Part shown: in pieces, positions 20,019 to 28,997 of the stretch
Numbering within the stretch: the first letter of the stretch is position 1
Layout of the letters: every line of letters begins with the position of its first letter
DNA from: Amphiplicatus metriothermophilus
Lineage (GTDB): Bacteria > Pseudomonadota > Alphaproteobacteria > Caulobacterales > Parvularculaceae
Reading direction: 5' to 3'
DNA: 64,000 bases
Assembly (NCBI RefSeq): GCF_900199215.1
Contig: NZ_FZQA01000002.1
Span: 62,001-126,000, forward strand
Notes under the pieces: model-generated
What the model saw: only the letters and a program-made list of their open reading frames with translations
What the model was told of the DNA's origin: nothing
The model's database searches: none
Position numbers and translations under genes: made by a program

Positions 20019-21005
20019 ATGGCCGCGGGCGAGTTCGACATCATCCGGTCGCTTTTCGCGCCGCTCGCCGCCGAGAAGGGAGCGTTCGCGCTCGACGACG
20101 ACGCCGCTCTTCTTCCGGCCGCGGAATATGTCGCGACGAAGGACATGATGATCGCCGGCGTCCATTTCCGTCCCGACGATCCGCTCGACCTCGTCGCGCG
20201 CAAGCTCCTTCGGGTCAACCTTTCCGATCTCGCGGCCAAGGGCGCGCGCCCTGTCGGCTATTTTCTCGCCTGCGCGTGGCCGAAGACGGCGACGCGCGCG
20301 CAGATAGCCCGTTTCGCCCAAGGGCTCGCCGCCGATCAGGCGCAGTTCCGCATCGCGCTTTATGGCGGGGACACGACGAAGCACCGCGCGGCCGGGGCGC
20401 CGCTCACTCTGTCGCTCACCGCTTTCGGCGCGCCGGCGCGCATGGGAATGATCGCCCGCAAGGGCGCGCAGATCGGCGACGACATCTACGTCACCGGGAC
20501 CATCGGCGACGCCGGTCTCGGCCTCGCCGCGCTGGAAAAGCGCGAGACCTTCGCCAAGCCTGCCCGCGATTATCTCGTCGGCCGCTATCGGTTGCCGGAG
20601 CCGCGCCTTGTCATGGGCGGCGCGCTTGCAGGACACGCCTCGGCGGCGATCGACGTCTCCGACGGGCTGATCGCCGATGCGGGCCACATCGCCGCGGTCG
20701 GCGGCGTCGGCATCGAGATCGAAGCCGAGCGCCTGCCGCTGTCGCCCGCGGCGAAGGACTGGCTTGAAAGGCAGCCCGCGCGGGAAGAGGCGCTCGCCCG
20801 GCTCGCCGGTTTCGGCGACGATTACGAAATCCTGTTCGCCGCGCCCCCGAACCGTCGGCGCTCTATCGACATGGCCGGCAAGGTGTCGAAGACGGCGGTC
20901 GCGCGCATCGGCCAGGTCGTCAAAGGCGCGGGCGCGCGCCTGATCGGCGCCGACGGCGACGAGATCCCGGTAGAAAGTCCCGGCTTCGACCATTTCGCCG
21001 GGTAG
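20019..21005 (+). CDS. thiL: Thiamine-monophosphate kinase
   Basis: 328-aa PurM-like ATP-dependent kinase that phosphorylates thiamine monophosphate to thiamine diphosphate. Motifs include LDDDAALLP (Mg/ATP site), RVNLSDLAAKGARP, ALYGGDTT, and AAIDVSDGLIADAGH near the middle. ATG 20019 lies 7 bp after the nusB stop. An upstream in-frame start at 19899 inside nusB is rejected. The gene completes the glyA-nrdR-nusB-thiL cluster. Confidence 0.95.
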   Translation: MAAGEFDIIRSLFAPLAAEKGAFALDDDAALLPAAEYVATKDMMIAGVHFRPDDPLDLVARKLLRVNLSDLAAKGARPVGYFLACAWPKTATRAQIARFAQGLAADQAQFRIALYGGDTTKHRAAGAPLTLSLTAFGAPARMGMIARKGAQIGDDIYVTGTIGDAGLGLAALEKRETFAKPARDYLVGRYRLPEPRLVMGGALAGHASAAIDVSDGLIADAGHIAAVGGVGIEIEAERLPLSPAAKDWLERQPAREEALARLAGFGDDYEILFAAPPNRRRSIDMAGKVSKTAVARIGQVVKGAGARLIGADGDEIPVESPGFDHFAG

Positions 21006-21034
21006 CCGCGCAGGCTTTCATCCTTCGGAAAAAA

Positions 21035-21111
<77 letters not shown>

Positions 21112-21225
21112 ATCAGCCGGCGGGACGGGCCGCGCCCCGCCGGCGAGGCGCGGACTATAAGAGGGCCGGCGCGCCTCCGCAATGCGTCCGGCTCATGAAT
21201 CGGCGGGCGTTTTCGCCGCGGCGCG

Positions 21226-21738
21226 TCAGTCGTGATCGTCGGATTCAGGCGCGATCGCCTCGATGGCGAGGATCGCGTCGTCGAGCGCTTCCTGCGCCTC
21301 TTCGAGACGCGCGAGCAGCCCCTGAAGCCGCCGGCGCGCGGCCGGCGAAAGGCCGGCGCCGGGCGGCGCAGGATCGCCTCCCGCCGGGGGATCGCCGGCT
21401 TCGCGGTCGCCCGCGTCTTCCTCAAGGAGGGGGCGCAGCGTGATGGGCTGGCCCGCGGCGGCGAGGCGGCCGAGCTCGGCGACGTATTTCACGCCGTGCT
21501 CGCGGAAGATCTTCTGCACGCCCTTGGTCGTGTAGCGCTCCTCATACAGAAGAACGCGCACGCCGCGCAGCACGTCGATGTCGACGGGGCGGTAATAGCG
21601 CCGTCCGCCGGCTCGCCGCATCGGCCGGATCTGGCCGAACACGTCTTCCCAGTGCCGCAGCACATGCTGCGGCACGTCGAGTTCGCTGGCCGCTTCGCTG
21701 ATGGTTCTGAAGGCTTCGGCGGATTTTGCGACAGCCAT
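21226..21738 (-). CDS. MerR-family transcriptional regulator
   Basis: 170-aa MerR-type protein. The winged helix-turn-helix is at the N terminus ([20 protein letters not shown], then [20 protein letters not shown] and [11 protein letters not shown]), followed by a Pro/Gly/Asp-rich linker and a C-terminal helix that probably dimerises. No metal-binding Cys pattern is present, so it is not a metal sensor of the classic MerR type. It follows ihfA at 23 bp, the order typical for alphaproteobacteria. Target unknown. Confidence 0.9.
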   Translation of the reverse strand: MAVAKSAEAFRTISEAASELDVPQHVLRHWEDVFGQIRPMRRAGGRRYYRPVDIDVLRGVRVLLYEERYTTKGVQKIFREHGVKYVAELGRLAAAGQPITLRPLLEEDAGDREAGDPPAGGDPAPPGAGLSPAARRRLQGLLARLEEAQEALDDAILAIEAIAPESDDHD

Positions 21739-21761
21739 TGCGCCTCCGCGCCGTTACGCCG

Positions 21762-22085
21762 TCATTCGGCGGCCGTCGCGCTGTCCCGCACGAGCGCGGC
21801 GTTGATGTTGTCCTTCAGCACATGAGAGGCGCGGAAGGCGACGACCCGGCGCGGCGTGATCGGCACTTCCTCGCCGGTCTTCGGATTGCGTCCCATACGG
21901 AGCTTCTTGTCGCGCACGGAGAAGGTCCCGAAAGACGAGATCTTTACGGTCTCGCCGTTCTCGAGCGCGCCCGAGATCTCCTCGAGGATGCGTTCGACGA
22001 AGCCGGCGGATTCATTGCGGGAAATGCCCATCTCGCGATGAACGGCGTCCGCCAGGTCTGCGCGCGTCGTGGTCTTGCCTGCCAT
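21762..22085 (-). CDS. ihfA: Integration host factor alpha subunit
   Basis: 107-aa member of the HU/IHF DNA-bending family. The alpha-subunit pattern is clear: [38 protein letters not shown], and the DNA-intercalating proline in [15 protein letters not shown] bends DNA about 160 degrees and supports promoter architecture and recombination. It lies between fabH and the MerR gene, a conserved neighbourhood. Confidence 0.96.
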   Translation of the reverse strand: MAGKTTTRADLADAVHREMGISRNESAGFVERILEEISGALENGETVKISSFGTFSVRDKKLRMGRNPKTGEEVPITPRRVVAFRASHVLKDNINAALVRDSATAAE

Positions 22086-22205
22086 GGCGTCGAGCCTCGC
22101 AATGGTTCCCCCGCTCGCGGCGGATGTTAAGCCCCCGGGCGGAGGCTGGTCAACAACCGATTGAATTTATTCGGCTGTTCCGCAGGGAGGGGAAATCCGG
22201 CCCGC

Positions 22206-23177
22206 TCACGCGCGCAGCAGCGCCGCGCCCCAGGTGAGCCCGCCGCCCATCGCTTCGATCATCACGAGATCGCCGCGCTTGATGCGCCCGTCCTCGACGC
22301 CCTGGCGATAGGCGAGGGGAATCGAGGCCGCCGAGGTGTTGCCCTGGCCGGCGATGGTGGAGATCACCTGATCGGGCCTCAGATCGAGCTTCTTCACGAC
22401 GCCCTGAATGATCCGCTCGTTGGCCTGGTGGGGCACGAACCAGTCGATGTCGGTCGGCGCGACGCCGGCGCGCGCGGCGACCGTCTCCATCGCTTCGGAA
22501 ATGCGCGTGACCGCCTCGCGGAAGACCTTGTTGCCCTGCATGCGCACATGGCCGGCGGTCTGGGTCGAGGAGACGCCGCCGTCGACATAGAGCAGATCGA
22601 CCAGCCGGCCGTCGCTGCGCAGATAAGCGCTCATGATTCCGCGCCCGTCCGTTTCGCTTTCCTCGACGCCTTCGAGCACGAAAGCGCCGGCGCCGTCGCC
22701 GAACAGCACGCAGGTCGCGCGGTCCGACCAGTCGAGAATCCGCGAGAACGTCTCGGCGCCGATGATCAGCGCCCGCTTGTGCAGACCGCTGGCGACGAAG
22801 CGGTCGCCGGTCGCGAGCGCGTAGACGAAGCCCGTGCACACCGCCTGAATGTCGAACGCCGCGCCCTGCTCGACGCCGAGCTTGGCCTGCACGATGGCGG
22901 CGGTAGCGGGGAATGTGAGGTCCGGCGTCGTCGTCGCCACGATGACGAGGTCGATGTCGGCGGGCTTCAGGCCGGCGTCGTCGAGCGCGCGTCGCGCGGC
23001 CTCTACGGCCAGATCAGACGTATACTGACCATCTGCGGCGACGCGCCGCTCGCGGATGCCCGTGCGTTCGCGAATCCATTCGTCGGTGGTGTCGACGATT
23101 CTGGAAAGGTCGTCATTGGTGATGATCTTTTCGGGAAGGTACGATCCGCACCCGGCGATGACCGATTTCAAACTCAT
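22206..23177 (-). CDS. fabH: 3-oxoacyl-ACP synthase III FabH
   Basis: 323-aa thiolase-fold enzyme that starts fatty-acid chains by condensing acetyl-CoA with malonyl-ACP. The catalytic triad is visible: Cys in QAVCTGFVYAL (about 112), His in VPHQANER (about 245) and Asn in AGQGNTSAAS (about 275). It overlaps plsX by 4 nt, which indicates translational coupling of fatty-acid initiation and phospholipid acylation. Confidence 0.97.
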   Translation of the reverse strand: MSLKSVIAGCGSYLPEKIITNDDLSRIVDTTDEWIRERTGIRERRVAADGQYTSDLAVEAARRALDDAGLKPADIDLVIVATTTPDLTFPATAAIVQAKLGVEQGAAFDIQAVCTGFVYALATGDRFVASGLHKRALIIGAETFSRILDWSDRATCVLFGDGAGAFVLEGVEESETDGRGIMSAYLRSDGRLVDLLYVDGGVSSTQTAGHVRMQGNKVFREAVTRISEAMETVAARAGVAPTDIDWFVPHQANERIIQGVVKKLDLRPDQVISTIAGQGNTSAASIPLAYRQGVEDGRIKRGDLVMIEAMGGGLTWGAALLRA

Positions 23178-24265
23178 ACCGCCGCCGCTTTCACTTCTCC
23201 ATCGGCGTCGCCGCGCCGGTCTACGGATTGGGCGCGCCTGCCCACCCGCGCGATGGTCTCGGCCACCTCGTCGCGGAAGGGACGGCGCGCCAGGTTCGCC
23301 GCCATTTCGATCGCGCTTTTGACGCCGTTGGCGTCCGCGCCGCCGTGGCTTTTCACCACGAGGCCGTTGAGCCCGAGGAACACGCCTCCGTTCGCCGAGG
23401 ACGGGTCCATGCGCTCTTTCAGGCGGACGAGCTGCCGGCGCAGCAACAGCGCGCCCGCCCTTGTAATCAGCGAGGCGGTTAACGCTTCCTTAAGCCAGCT
23501 TGCGACGAGGCGCGCCGCGCCCTCCGCCGTCTTGAGCGCGACATTGCCCGTGAAGCCGTCAGTGACGACCACGTCCACGGTCCCTTTGGAGATGTCGTCG
23601 CCCTCGACGAAGCCGTGAAAGGCCATTTCGGGGTCGGCTTCGCGCAGCACGCGCGCGGCGGAGCGGATGAGCTCATGGCCCTTGAGCTCCTCCGCGCCGA
23701 CATTGAGCAGGCCCACCGTCGGCTTCTCCTTGCCCGTCAGCGCGCGGAAAAACGCCTCGCCCATGATGGCGTACTGGACGAGCTCGGCCTCCGTCGCCTC
23801 CACATTGGCGCCGACGTCGAGCACCACCGTGCGTCCCCTGGGGGTCGGCCAGAGCGCGGTGATCGCCGGCCTGTCGACGCCTTCGATCGTCCTGAGCTGC
23901 GAGCGGGAGACCGCCATCAGCGCGCCGGTGTTGCCGCAGGAGACGACGGCCTGCGCGTCGCCGTCGCGCACCGCGCCGACGGCGGCCCACATGGAGGTGT
24001 CGCGCCCGCGGCGCAGCACCTGCGAGGGCTTGTCGGTCATGGCGACGACGCCCTCGGCGTGGCGGACCTCCGCCCCCTTCAGCACAGCCCGCTCGGCGAC
24101 GAGCGGTCCCAGCGCGGCGGCGTCGCCGAAGAAGATGAATCGCGCGGAAAGGCCGCCCGTCGCCGCCTGCGCCGCGCCGTCGACGACCACGGCGGGGCCG
24201 TTGTCGCCGCCCATGGCGTCCACCGCCAGAGTCAGCGGCGCGCTTTGCTGCGACGGGTCAGTCAC
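23174..24265 (-). CDS. plsX: Phosphate acyltransferase PlsX
   Basis: 363-aa peripheral membrane enzyme that converts acyl-ACP to acyl-phosphate for phospholipid synthesis. The N-terminal LAVDAMGGDNGPAVVVDGA, SCGNTGALMAVS, and the late LLNVGAEELKGHEL, then VVTDGFTGNVALKT motifs are diagnostic. Length is normal. It sits in the conserved order CBP3-DUF177-plsX-fabH-ihfA. Confidence 0.97.
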   Translation of the reverse strand: MTDPSQQSAPLTLAVDAMGGDNGPAVVVDGAAQAATGGLSARFIFFGDAAALGPLVAERAVLKGAEVRHAEGVVAMTDKPSQVLRRGRDTSMWAAVGAVRDGDAQAVVSCGNTGALMAVSRSQLRTIEGVDRPAITALWPTPRGRTVVLDVGANVEATEAELVQYAIMGEAFFRALTGKEKPTVGLLNVGAEELKGHELIRSAARVLREADPEMAFHGFVEGDDISKGTVDVVVTDGFTGNVALKTAEGAARLVASWLKEALTASLITRAGALLLRRQLVRLKERMDPSSANGGVFLGLNGLVVKSHGGADANGVKSAIEMAANLARRPFRDEVAETIARVGRRAQSVDRRGDADGEVKAAAV

Positions 24266-24408
24266 TTCGACGCCCTCCCTGAACGGTCCGGTCCTGAACG
24301 CGCCTGTCCCGAACGGTCAGGATAGCCTGCGCAGGCGCTTGCGCAATCGATCCTGGCCATTCGCGGGGCGCTGATGGGGTATCCAAAAGACATGCGGTCG
24401 GCAGGTTC

Positions 24409-24930
24409 CTAACCTCGGTCGCGATCAGGGGCAATCGCATCCCTGAGAGCTTCGAACGGGGAAGCCGTTCCGGTCGGTCCGGCGGTCTCGCGCAGCGGTT
24501 CGACGCCGGGCTTGCGCGGATGCGGCGCCATGGCGAGGGACAGCTGCTGGACGAGGATTTCCGCCAGATCGAGCCGATCGCCCTCGAGCGGCTCGGGCGT
24601 GTCTTCCTCCACGACGAGCGCGCCGTCTTCCTCGACGGACTGCGGCGCGCGGACGAAAACGATGCGGAAATCCTCCTCCAGCGCTTCCTCGAATGGCTCC
24701 AGGCTGACGACGCACTCGCGGGTCAGGGCGGCCTCGAGGCGGCCCTCCAGCACGAGCCCGCCCTTCGTCGGCCGCGCCGAGACCGCGCCCTTGAGACGAT
24801 TGAGCGCCGGCGCGCCCAGCCGGCGCGCGATCGCGGCGCGCGCGGGCGCGCCCGCTTCCACCTCATAGGCGCGCCCGCCGGCGGGAAGCTCGCCGACATC
24901 GACCCAGAAGACGAAAGCTTGTTCCGTCAT
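24409..24930 (-). CDS. DUF177 (YceD-like) protein
   Basis: 173-aa DUF177/YceD-family protein. The family is linked by gene neighbourhood to 23S rRNA processing and phospholipid genes in bacteria and plants. The middle region, with LTRECVVSLEPFEEALEEDF and then a Glu/Asp-rich run, and the C-terminal DLAEILVQQLSLAMAPHPRKPG are typical; the usual second Cys motif is reduced. It overlaps the upstream chaperone gene by 4 nt and precedes plsX. Confidence 0.85.
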   Translation of the reverse strand: MTEQAFVFWVDVGELPAGGRAYEVEAGAPARAAIARRLGAPALNRLKGAVSARPTKGGLVLEGRLEAALTRECVVSLEPFEEALEEDFRIVFVRAPQSVEEDGALVVEEDTPEPLEGDRLDLAEILVQQLSLAMAPHPRKPGVEPLRETAGPTGTASPFEALRDAIAPDRDRG

Positions 24931-25514
24931 GACGCAGCCTCCGCCGGCGCGGCGCTTCCGGGGACGGCGCTTCCGGGGCCGGCGCAGGGCGCTTCGGGAA
25001 AGCGCGCGACGCCGGCGATCAGGCGGGAAACGGGATGGGCGTCGATCATCGCCGCAGCCTGTCGCACATAGGCGGCGAGGGCCGGCGCGCCCGCCGCTTC
25101 CGGATCGCCGTAGACGTTGCGGGCGACGGCGTCGACGAGGGCCGCGGGCGCGGCGTCCGCGGCGAGGGCGGCCTCATAAGCGCCGATGCGGCCGTAGAAC
25201 GCTTCGGCCATCTTGCGGATGCGCCGGCCGACCGCGAGATCGCCCACCCCCAGCTCGCGCAGGGCGTCGTCGAAGCTGGCGAAGGTCGCGTCGAACAGTT
25301 TCTGCGCCACGCGGGCGGCTTCATCGCCCTGGCCCTTCAGGCGGCGCAGAATGAGATAAACATGCAGGGTCAGCAGTTCGAACCGGCCCTCGACATCGTC
25401 CGCCACGCCGAGGTCGGCGTAGAAGGCCGGCGCGCGCGCCTGTCCGGCCGCTTCAGCGAACAGCGCGAGCGCGGCCTCCTTCGCCGGGTCTTTCCTGAAC
25501 AGGGACAAAATCAT
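24927..25514 (-). CDS. Ubiquinol-cytochrome c chaperone family protein (CBP3-like)
   Basis: 195-aa protein of the CBP3/UQCC1 family, which assists assembly of the cytochrome bc1 complex. Recognisable segments are the helical ARAPAFYADLGVADDVEGRF, LTLHVYLILRRLKGQG and GRRIRKMAEAFYGRIGAYEA. Length matches alphaproteobacterial members. The C terminus ends in a low-complexity Ala/Gly/Pro/Ser stretch containing a short tandem PGSA(V)-type repeat. It is divergent from bamE at 77 bp. Confidence 0.9.
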   Translation of the reverse strand: MILSLFRKDPAKEAALALFAEAAGQARAPAFYADLGVADDVEGRFELLTLHVYLILRRLKGQGDEAARVAQKLFDATFASFDDALRELGVGDLAVGRRIRKMAEAFYGRIGAYEAALAADAAPAALVDAVARNVYGDPEAAGAPALAAYVRQAAAMIDAHPVSRLIAGVARFPEAPCAGPGSAVPGSAAPAEAAS

Positions 25515-25591
25515 AGGCTAGCCGGGCGCGCCCGGTTCCTGCTAGACAGCCGAGCCGTGCACGTAAGCCTCAAGCCGCTCCGGATCAAGCA

Positions 25592-26062
25592 ATGACCCTT
25601 TCGCGCATCTGTCTCGGCCTTCTCGCGCTCGCCGCCGCGGGGGCGCAGGGATGCGTCTCGGTGCGCTCCAGCCATGGCTACGTTCTCGAGCGCGGCGAGA
25701 CGGAGCTCACCGCCCGCCCTGGCATCGACACCAAGGAGAGCGTGCTCGCCAAATATGGCGAACCCTCCATGATCGGCGCCTTCAACGAAAACTCCTGGTA
25801 CTACATGGCCAGCACGGAGCAGTCGCGGGCCTTCTTCAGGCCGGAAACGACCTCGCGCAGCATCGTCGCGTTCCGATTCGACGAGGAAGGTTTCGTCAAG
25901 AATGTCGAAACCTATTCCCTGGAAGACGGCATGGAGATCAATCTGGTCTCGCGGGAGACGCCGACCCGCGGCAAGGAGCTCACCTTCTGGGAGCAGCTTC
26001 TGGGCAATGTCGGCCAGCTTCCCGCGCTCACCGACCAGCAGCAGCAGGTTCCGGGACGGTAG
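25592..26062 (+). CDS. bamE: Outer-membrane assembly lipoprotein BamE/OmlA
   Basis: 156-aa lipoprotein of the SmpA/OmlA fold, part of the Bam complex that inserts outer-membrane proteins. The signal peptide ends in a lipobox-like AQGC (C21). The conserved TKESVLAKYGEPS, WYYMASTEQSRAFF and IVAFRFDEEGFV segments define the family. The C-terminal tail WEQLLGNVGQLPA is common in alphaproteobacterial members. It is divergent from the CBP3-DUF177-plsX group. Confidence 0.92.
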   Translation: MTLSRICLGLLALAAAGAQGCVSVRSSHGYVLERGETELTARPGIDTKESVLAKYGEPSMIGAFNENSWYYMASTEQSRAFFRPETTSRSIVAFRFDEEGFVKNVETYSLEDGMEINLVSRETPTRGKELTFWEQLLGNVGQLPALTDQQQQVPGR

Positions 26063-26082
26063 ACGATCCGCGTCGCCTCCGC

Positions 26083-26295
26083 TTATTCGCGGACTTGGGA
26101 CGGATCGCGATTCATCCACTGGATCAGATACTTGGCTGGAAAAGCCCAGGCGACGCCGGCGATCAGGTAATAGCCGGCCTGGAACAGCCAGAAGGACGGC
26201 GCGCGCTCGCCGAGCGCGGCCGCCGCAAAAACATAGGCCGCCAGGCCCGGCAGGAGCGCGAACAGACCGACGAGCTTCTTGATGCGAGGGGACAT
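26083..26295 (-). CDS. DUF2842 small membrane protein
   Basis: 70-aa protein with two predicted transmembrane helices (about residues 7-28 and 35-58) and a short cytoplasmic tail ending NRDPSQVRE. The WLFQAGYYLIAGVAWAFPAK segment is the DUF2842 hallmark, found almost only in alphaproteobacteria. Function unknown. It is convergent with bamE and divergent from ctaA. Confidence 0.85.
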   Translation of the reverse strand: MSPRIKKLVGLFALLPGLAAYVFAAAALGERAPSFWLFQAGYYLIAGVAWAFPAKYLIQWMNRDPSQVRE

Positions 26296-26364
26296 GGGAG
26301 CGCCTCATCCGGCCGCGACGCGCCGCCGCGCGCGCGACGCGTCGCCATGCTGTAGACGGAACCC

Positions 26365-27477
26365 ATGAGCCTTTCAACATCCGCCGCCCCCGCCGGTCCC
26401 GACATGAGGACCCAGACGGTTCGCGACGGGCGCGCCGCCCGCCGGGTCTCCGCATGGCTGTTCGCGATGTGCGCGCTCGCGGCGCTGATGGTGATCGTCG
26501 GCGGCGCGACGCGGCTTACCGACTCGGGCCTGTCGATCACCGAATGGAAGCCGGTGACGGGCGCGATCCCGCCCCTGAGCGAAGCGCAATGGCTCGAGGA
26601 GTTCGAGAAATACCGTCAGATTCCGGAATATCAGATCGTCAACCGGGGCATGAGCCTCGACGAGTTCAAGACCATCTACTGGTGGGAGTGGGGCCACCGG
26701 TTTCTCGGCCGGCTGATCGGCGTCGCGTTTCTCGTCCCGCTCGCGGTCTTCGCCGCGACGGGCGCAATCGGGCGCGCGCTGGCGCTCAAGCTCTTCGGCA
26801 TATTTCTGCTCGGCGGCGCGCAGGGCGCGCTCGGCTGGTACATGGTGGCGAGCGGCCTGTCCGAGCGCGTCGACGTGAGCCAGTATAGACTGGCGGCGCA
26901 TTTCGGCCTCGCCGTCGTTCTGCTTGCGGCGATGTTCTGGCTGGCGCTCGATCTGCGCCGGGCCGCCGCGGGGCGGGACGGGGCGGAAGCCTCGCCGCCG
27001 CGCCGGGACCTGTTCTGGGGCGCGCTCGCGCTCGCGGCGGGCGTCTATCTCCAGATGATCCTCGGCGCCTTCGTCGCCGGGCTCCGGGCCGGGCGCACCT
27101 ACAACACCTGGCCGCTGATGGACGGGCGGTTCTTTCCGGAGGCCTATTTCGACGGCGCGCCGGGCTTTTCCGACCTTTTCGAGTCGATCGCGGCGGTTCA
27201 GTTCAACCACCGGCTCGGGGCCTATCTTCTGACGGCCGGCGCGGTCTGGTTCTGGCTCGCCGCGCGCCGAACGGCCGTCGAGCCGCGCGCGCGCGCGCTG
27301 CTTGTCGGCGTGCTCGCGCAGGCCGCGCTCGGCGTGTGGACGCTTCTGGCCGCGACGCCGATCGCGTTGGGGCTCGCGCATCAGGCCGGCGCGCTCATCG
27401 TGTTCATGCTGGCGCTTTACGTCGTTCACGGATTGACGATGTCGATGTCGATCACGAATGGTTCTTCCTCCTCCTGA
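26365..27477 (+). CDS. ctaA: Haem A synthase CtaA (COX15)
   Basis: 370-aa integral membrane enzyme that oxidises haem O to haem A for cytochrome aa3 oxidases. About eight transmembrane helices are visible. The four conserved histidines lie in EWGHRFLGRLIG (H111), RLAAHFGLAVV (H179), VQFNHRLGAYL and LGLAHQAGALIV. The last 17 codons overlap the 3' end of the convergent lipoprotein gene by 52 nt and encode a Ser-rich tail that looks non-conserved. Haem supply links it functionally to hemA and hemB. Confidence 0.96.
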   Translation: MSLSTSAAPAGPDMRTQTVRDGRAARRVSAWLFAMCALAALMVIVGGATRLTDSGLSITEWKPVTGAIPPLSEAQWLEEFEKYRQIPEYQIVNRGMSLDEFKTIYWWEWGHRFLGRLIGVAFLVPLAVFAATGAIGRALALKLFGIFLLGGAQGALGWYMVASGLSERVDVSQYRLAAHFGLAVVLLAAMFWLALDLRRAAAGRDGAEASPPRRDLFWGALALAAGVYLQMILGAFVAGLRAGRTYNTWPLMDGRFFPEAYFDGAPGFSDLFESIAAVQFNHRLGAYLLTAGAVWFWLAARRTAVEPRARALLVGVLAQAALGVWTLLAATPIALGLAHQAGALIVFMLALYVVHGLTMSMSITNGSSSS

Positions 27478-28619
27478 GGCGACAGATCGCGCGGGTTCGC
27501 CGTCGGTCCGAGCGGCTTGCCGAGCGCGTCCATCACGCCGTTGAGGGGCGCGAGCCTGAGGACGGGCCGCGCGCCGTTCGTCGCCAGCGCCAGCGCGCCG
27601 TCGCGGTAGATCGCGCCGTAATTGCCGTAGGCCAGGCCCATCGCCGTCGCCTCGCCGACGCCGTCGACGTCGAAGGAGGCCTTGAGCCGCACGGCGCCCA
27701 GAAGCGCGCCGTCCTCGCGGTCGTAGAGGTAGACCTCGCCCGTCGCCCCGTCGAGCAGCGCGATCTGGCCGCAGCATTCCTCCGTAGGCCCCCCTTCGAC
27801 GAGGCCGTTGAGGGCGAGTCCGATGCCGGCGGGCTCTTTCACCGGCGTGCGCGCGAGCAGGGCGGGCTCGGCCCCGGCCTCGAGCCGGTAGATCGCCCCA
27901 TCGGGCGCGGCGGCGTAGACCGCGCCGTCCACGTCGTCGACCGCGCAGCGCGAAAAACCGCCTTCATGGGTTCCCGATTCCGTCGCCGTCGCCGTGACTG
28001 CGCCGTCGCGGATTTCGAGCGCGGTCGCGCGCCAGCCGTCGGCGCGCATCTCGTGCAGCGCGAGCCCGCCCTCGCGCGTCGGCCCGACGCAGAAGCCCTC
28101 GACCCCGCGTCCGCCGATGAACAGGGTCGTCTGCAGGACGAGCGTCCGCTCGGCGTTGTCGACGGCGTAGAAGCGATAGGCCGGCCCGTCGCTCCGCTCG
28201 CCGCTCTCGTCGCCGCGTTCGACGCGCGCGACGGCGTAGCCCTGCGCGCTCGGGCCTTCGCCCGCATAGGCGACCGACAGTCCGGTCGCGGAAAAGCCGC
28301 CGGCGGCGGCGACCTCGCGCCCGTCCTCGATATTGTAGGCGACGATCCCGTCCGCCGTGGCCGCGAGGACGAGCCCGTTGAAAGGCAGGCCCGGATGGGC
28401 CCAGAAGGCGACGCCTGCGATGCGCGCCGGCGCCGGGCCGAACTCGTCGACGGCGGCGACTTCCCTGGCCTCGACCCGCTCGGGCGGCGGCGGTTGCGGC
28501 GAGTCGGCCGGCTCGCGCCCGCAGGCGGCGAGGGCGAGCAGGGCGGCGGCGGTCAGCCCCGGCGCAAGCCGACAGGGAATCCCGGGACCGCAAAGAGTCT
28601 GCCGACGGTTCTTATTCAT
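27426..28619 (-). CDS. Lipoprotein, phytase-like beta-propeller family (tentative)
   Basis: 397-aa predicted lipoprotein: signal core LTAAALLALAAC with the lipobox Cys at about residue 32, then a Pro/Glu linker. The rest is repeated beta-strand blades. Motifs such as IAGVAFWAHPGLPFNGLVLA, DGIVAYNIEDGRE and ATAMGLAYGNYGAIY resemble the 3-phytase (beta-propeller phytase) family, although the usual acidic calcium sites were not verified. The ATG at 28619 is chosen because it starts the signal peptide; the open frame extends far upstream without coding character. It overlaps ctaA by 52 nt tail-to-tail. Confidence 0.6.
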   Translation of the reverse strand: MNKNRRQTLCGPGIPCRLAPGLTAAALLALAACGREPADSPQPPPPERVEAREVAAVDEFGPAPARIAGVAFWAHPGLPFNGLVLAATADGIVAYNIEDGREVAAAGGFSATGLSVAYAGEGPSAQGYAVARVERGDESGERSDGPAYRFYAVDNAERTLVLQTTLFIGGRGVEGFCVGPTREGGLALHEMRADGWRATALEIRDGAVTATATESGTHEGGFSRCAVDDVDGAVYAAAPDGAIYRLEAGAEPALLARTPVKEPAGIGLALNGLVEGGPTEECCGQIALLDGATGEVYLYDREDGALLGAVRLKASFDVDGVGEATAMGLAYGNYGAIYRDGALALATNGARPVLRLAPLNGVMDALGKPLGPTANPRDLSPQEEEEPFVIDIDIVNP

Positions 28620-28698
28620 TGATCGAATCCCTTCATCGCGTCGCGCCGCTTTTAGCCGATCCGGGCCGGGCGCGCCGCCTTGCGGAGAAAAAACCGGC

Positions 28699-28725
28699 GC
28701 ATTATGCTGTATTACAGGGTAATGC
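28699..28725. promoter_or_regulatory. 27-bp palindromic operator of the ParDE-like module
   Basis: Centre T28712; 11 of 13 base pairs are symmetric, with outer arms GCATTA/TAATGC and inner arms CTGTA/TACAG. It lies 12 bp before the antitoxin start codon and is AT-rich, as expected for a promoter-overlapping operator bound by a ribbon-helix-helix antitoxin. Confidence 0.65.
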
Positions 28726-28736
28726 GCGAGACCCCG

Positions 28737-28997
28737 ATGAGCAGAGAGACGATCACCTTCCGCACCGATCCCGAACGCCGGGCCGCGCTTGACCGGCTCG
28801 CCGGGCTGATGGAGCGCGACCGCACCTATGTGCTCAACGCGGCGATCGACGCCTATCTCGATCTCTTCGACTGGCAGAAGCGCCGCATCGCCGCTGGTCT
28901 TGACGCCGCCAGGCGCGGCGACTTCGCCGATGAAGCCGAAGTCGCGGCCGTCTTCGACAGCGCGCGCGCCCGCGCGGCGAAAGGAAAGCCCGAATAG
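28737..28997 (+). CDS. ParD-like ribbon-helix-helix antitoxin
   Basis: 86-aa antitoxin-type protein. The N-terminal ITFRTDPERRAALDRLAGLM segment is a ribbon-helix-helix DNA-binding fold. The acidic C-terminal half (FADEAEVAAVFDSARARAAK) is the likely toxin-neutralising part. ATG 28737 is chosen because it begins the beta strand; an upstream start at 28680 would run through the operator. It is immediately followed by the toxin gene, whose GTG directly follows this stop codon. Confidence 0.85.
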   Translation: MSRETITFRTDPERRAALDRLAGLMERDRTYVLNAAIDAYLDLFDWQKRRIAAGLDAARRGDFADEAEVAAVFDSARARAAKGKPE

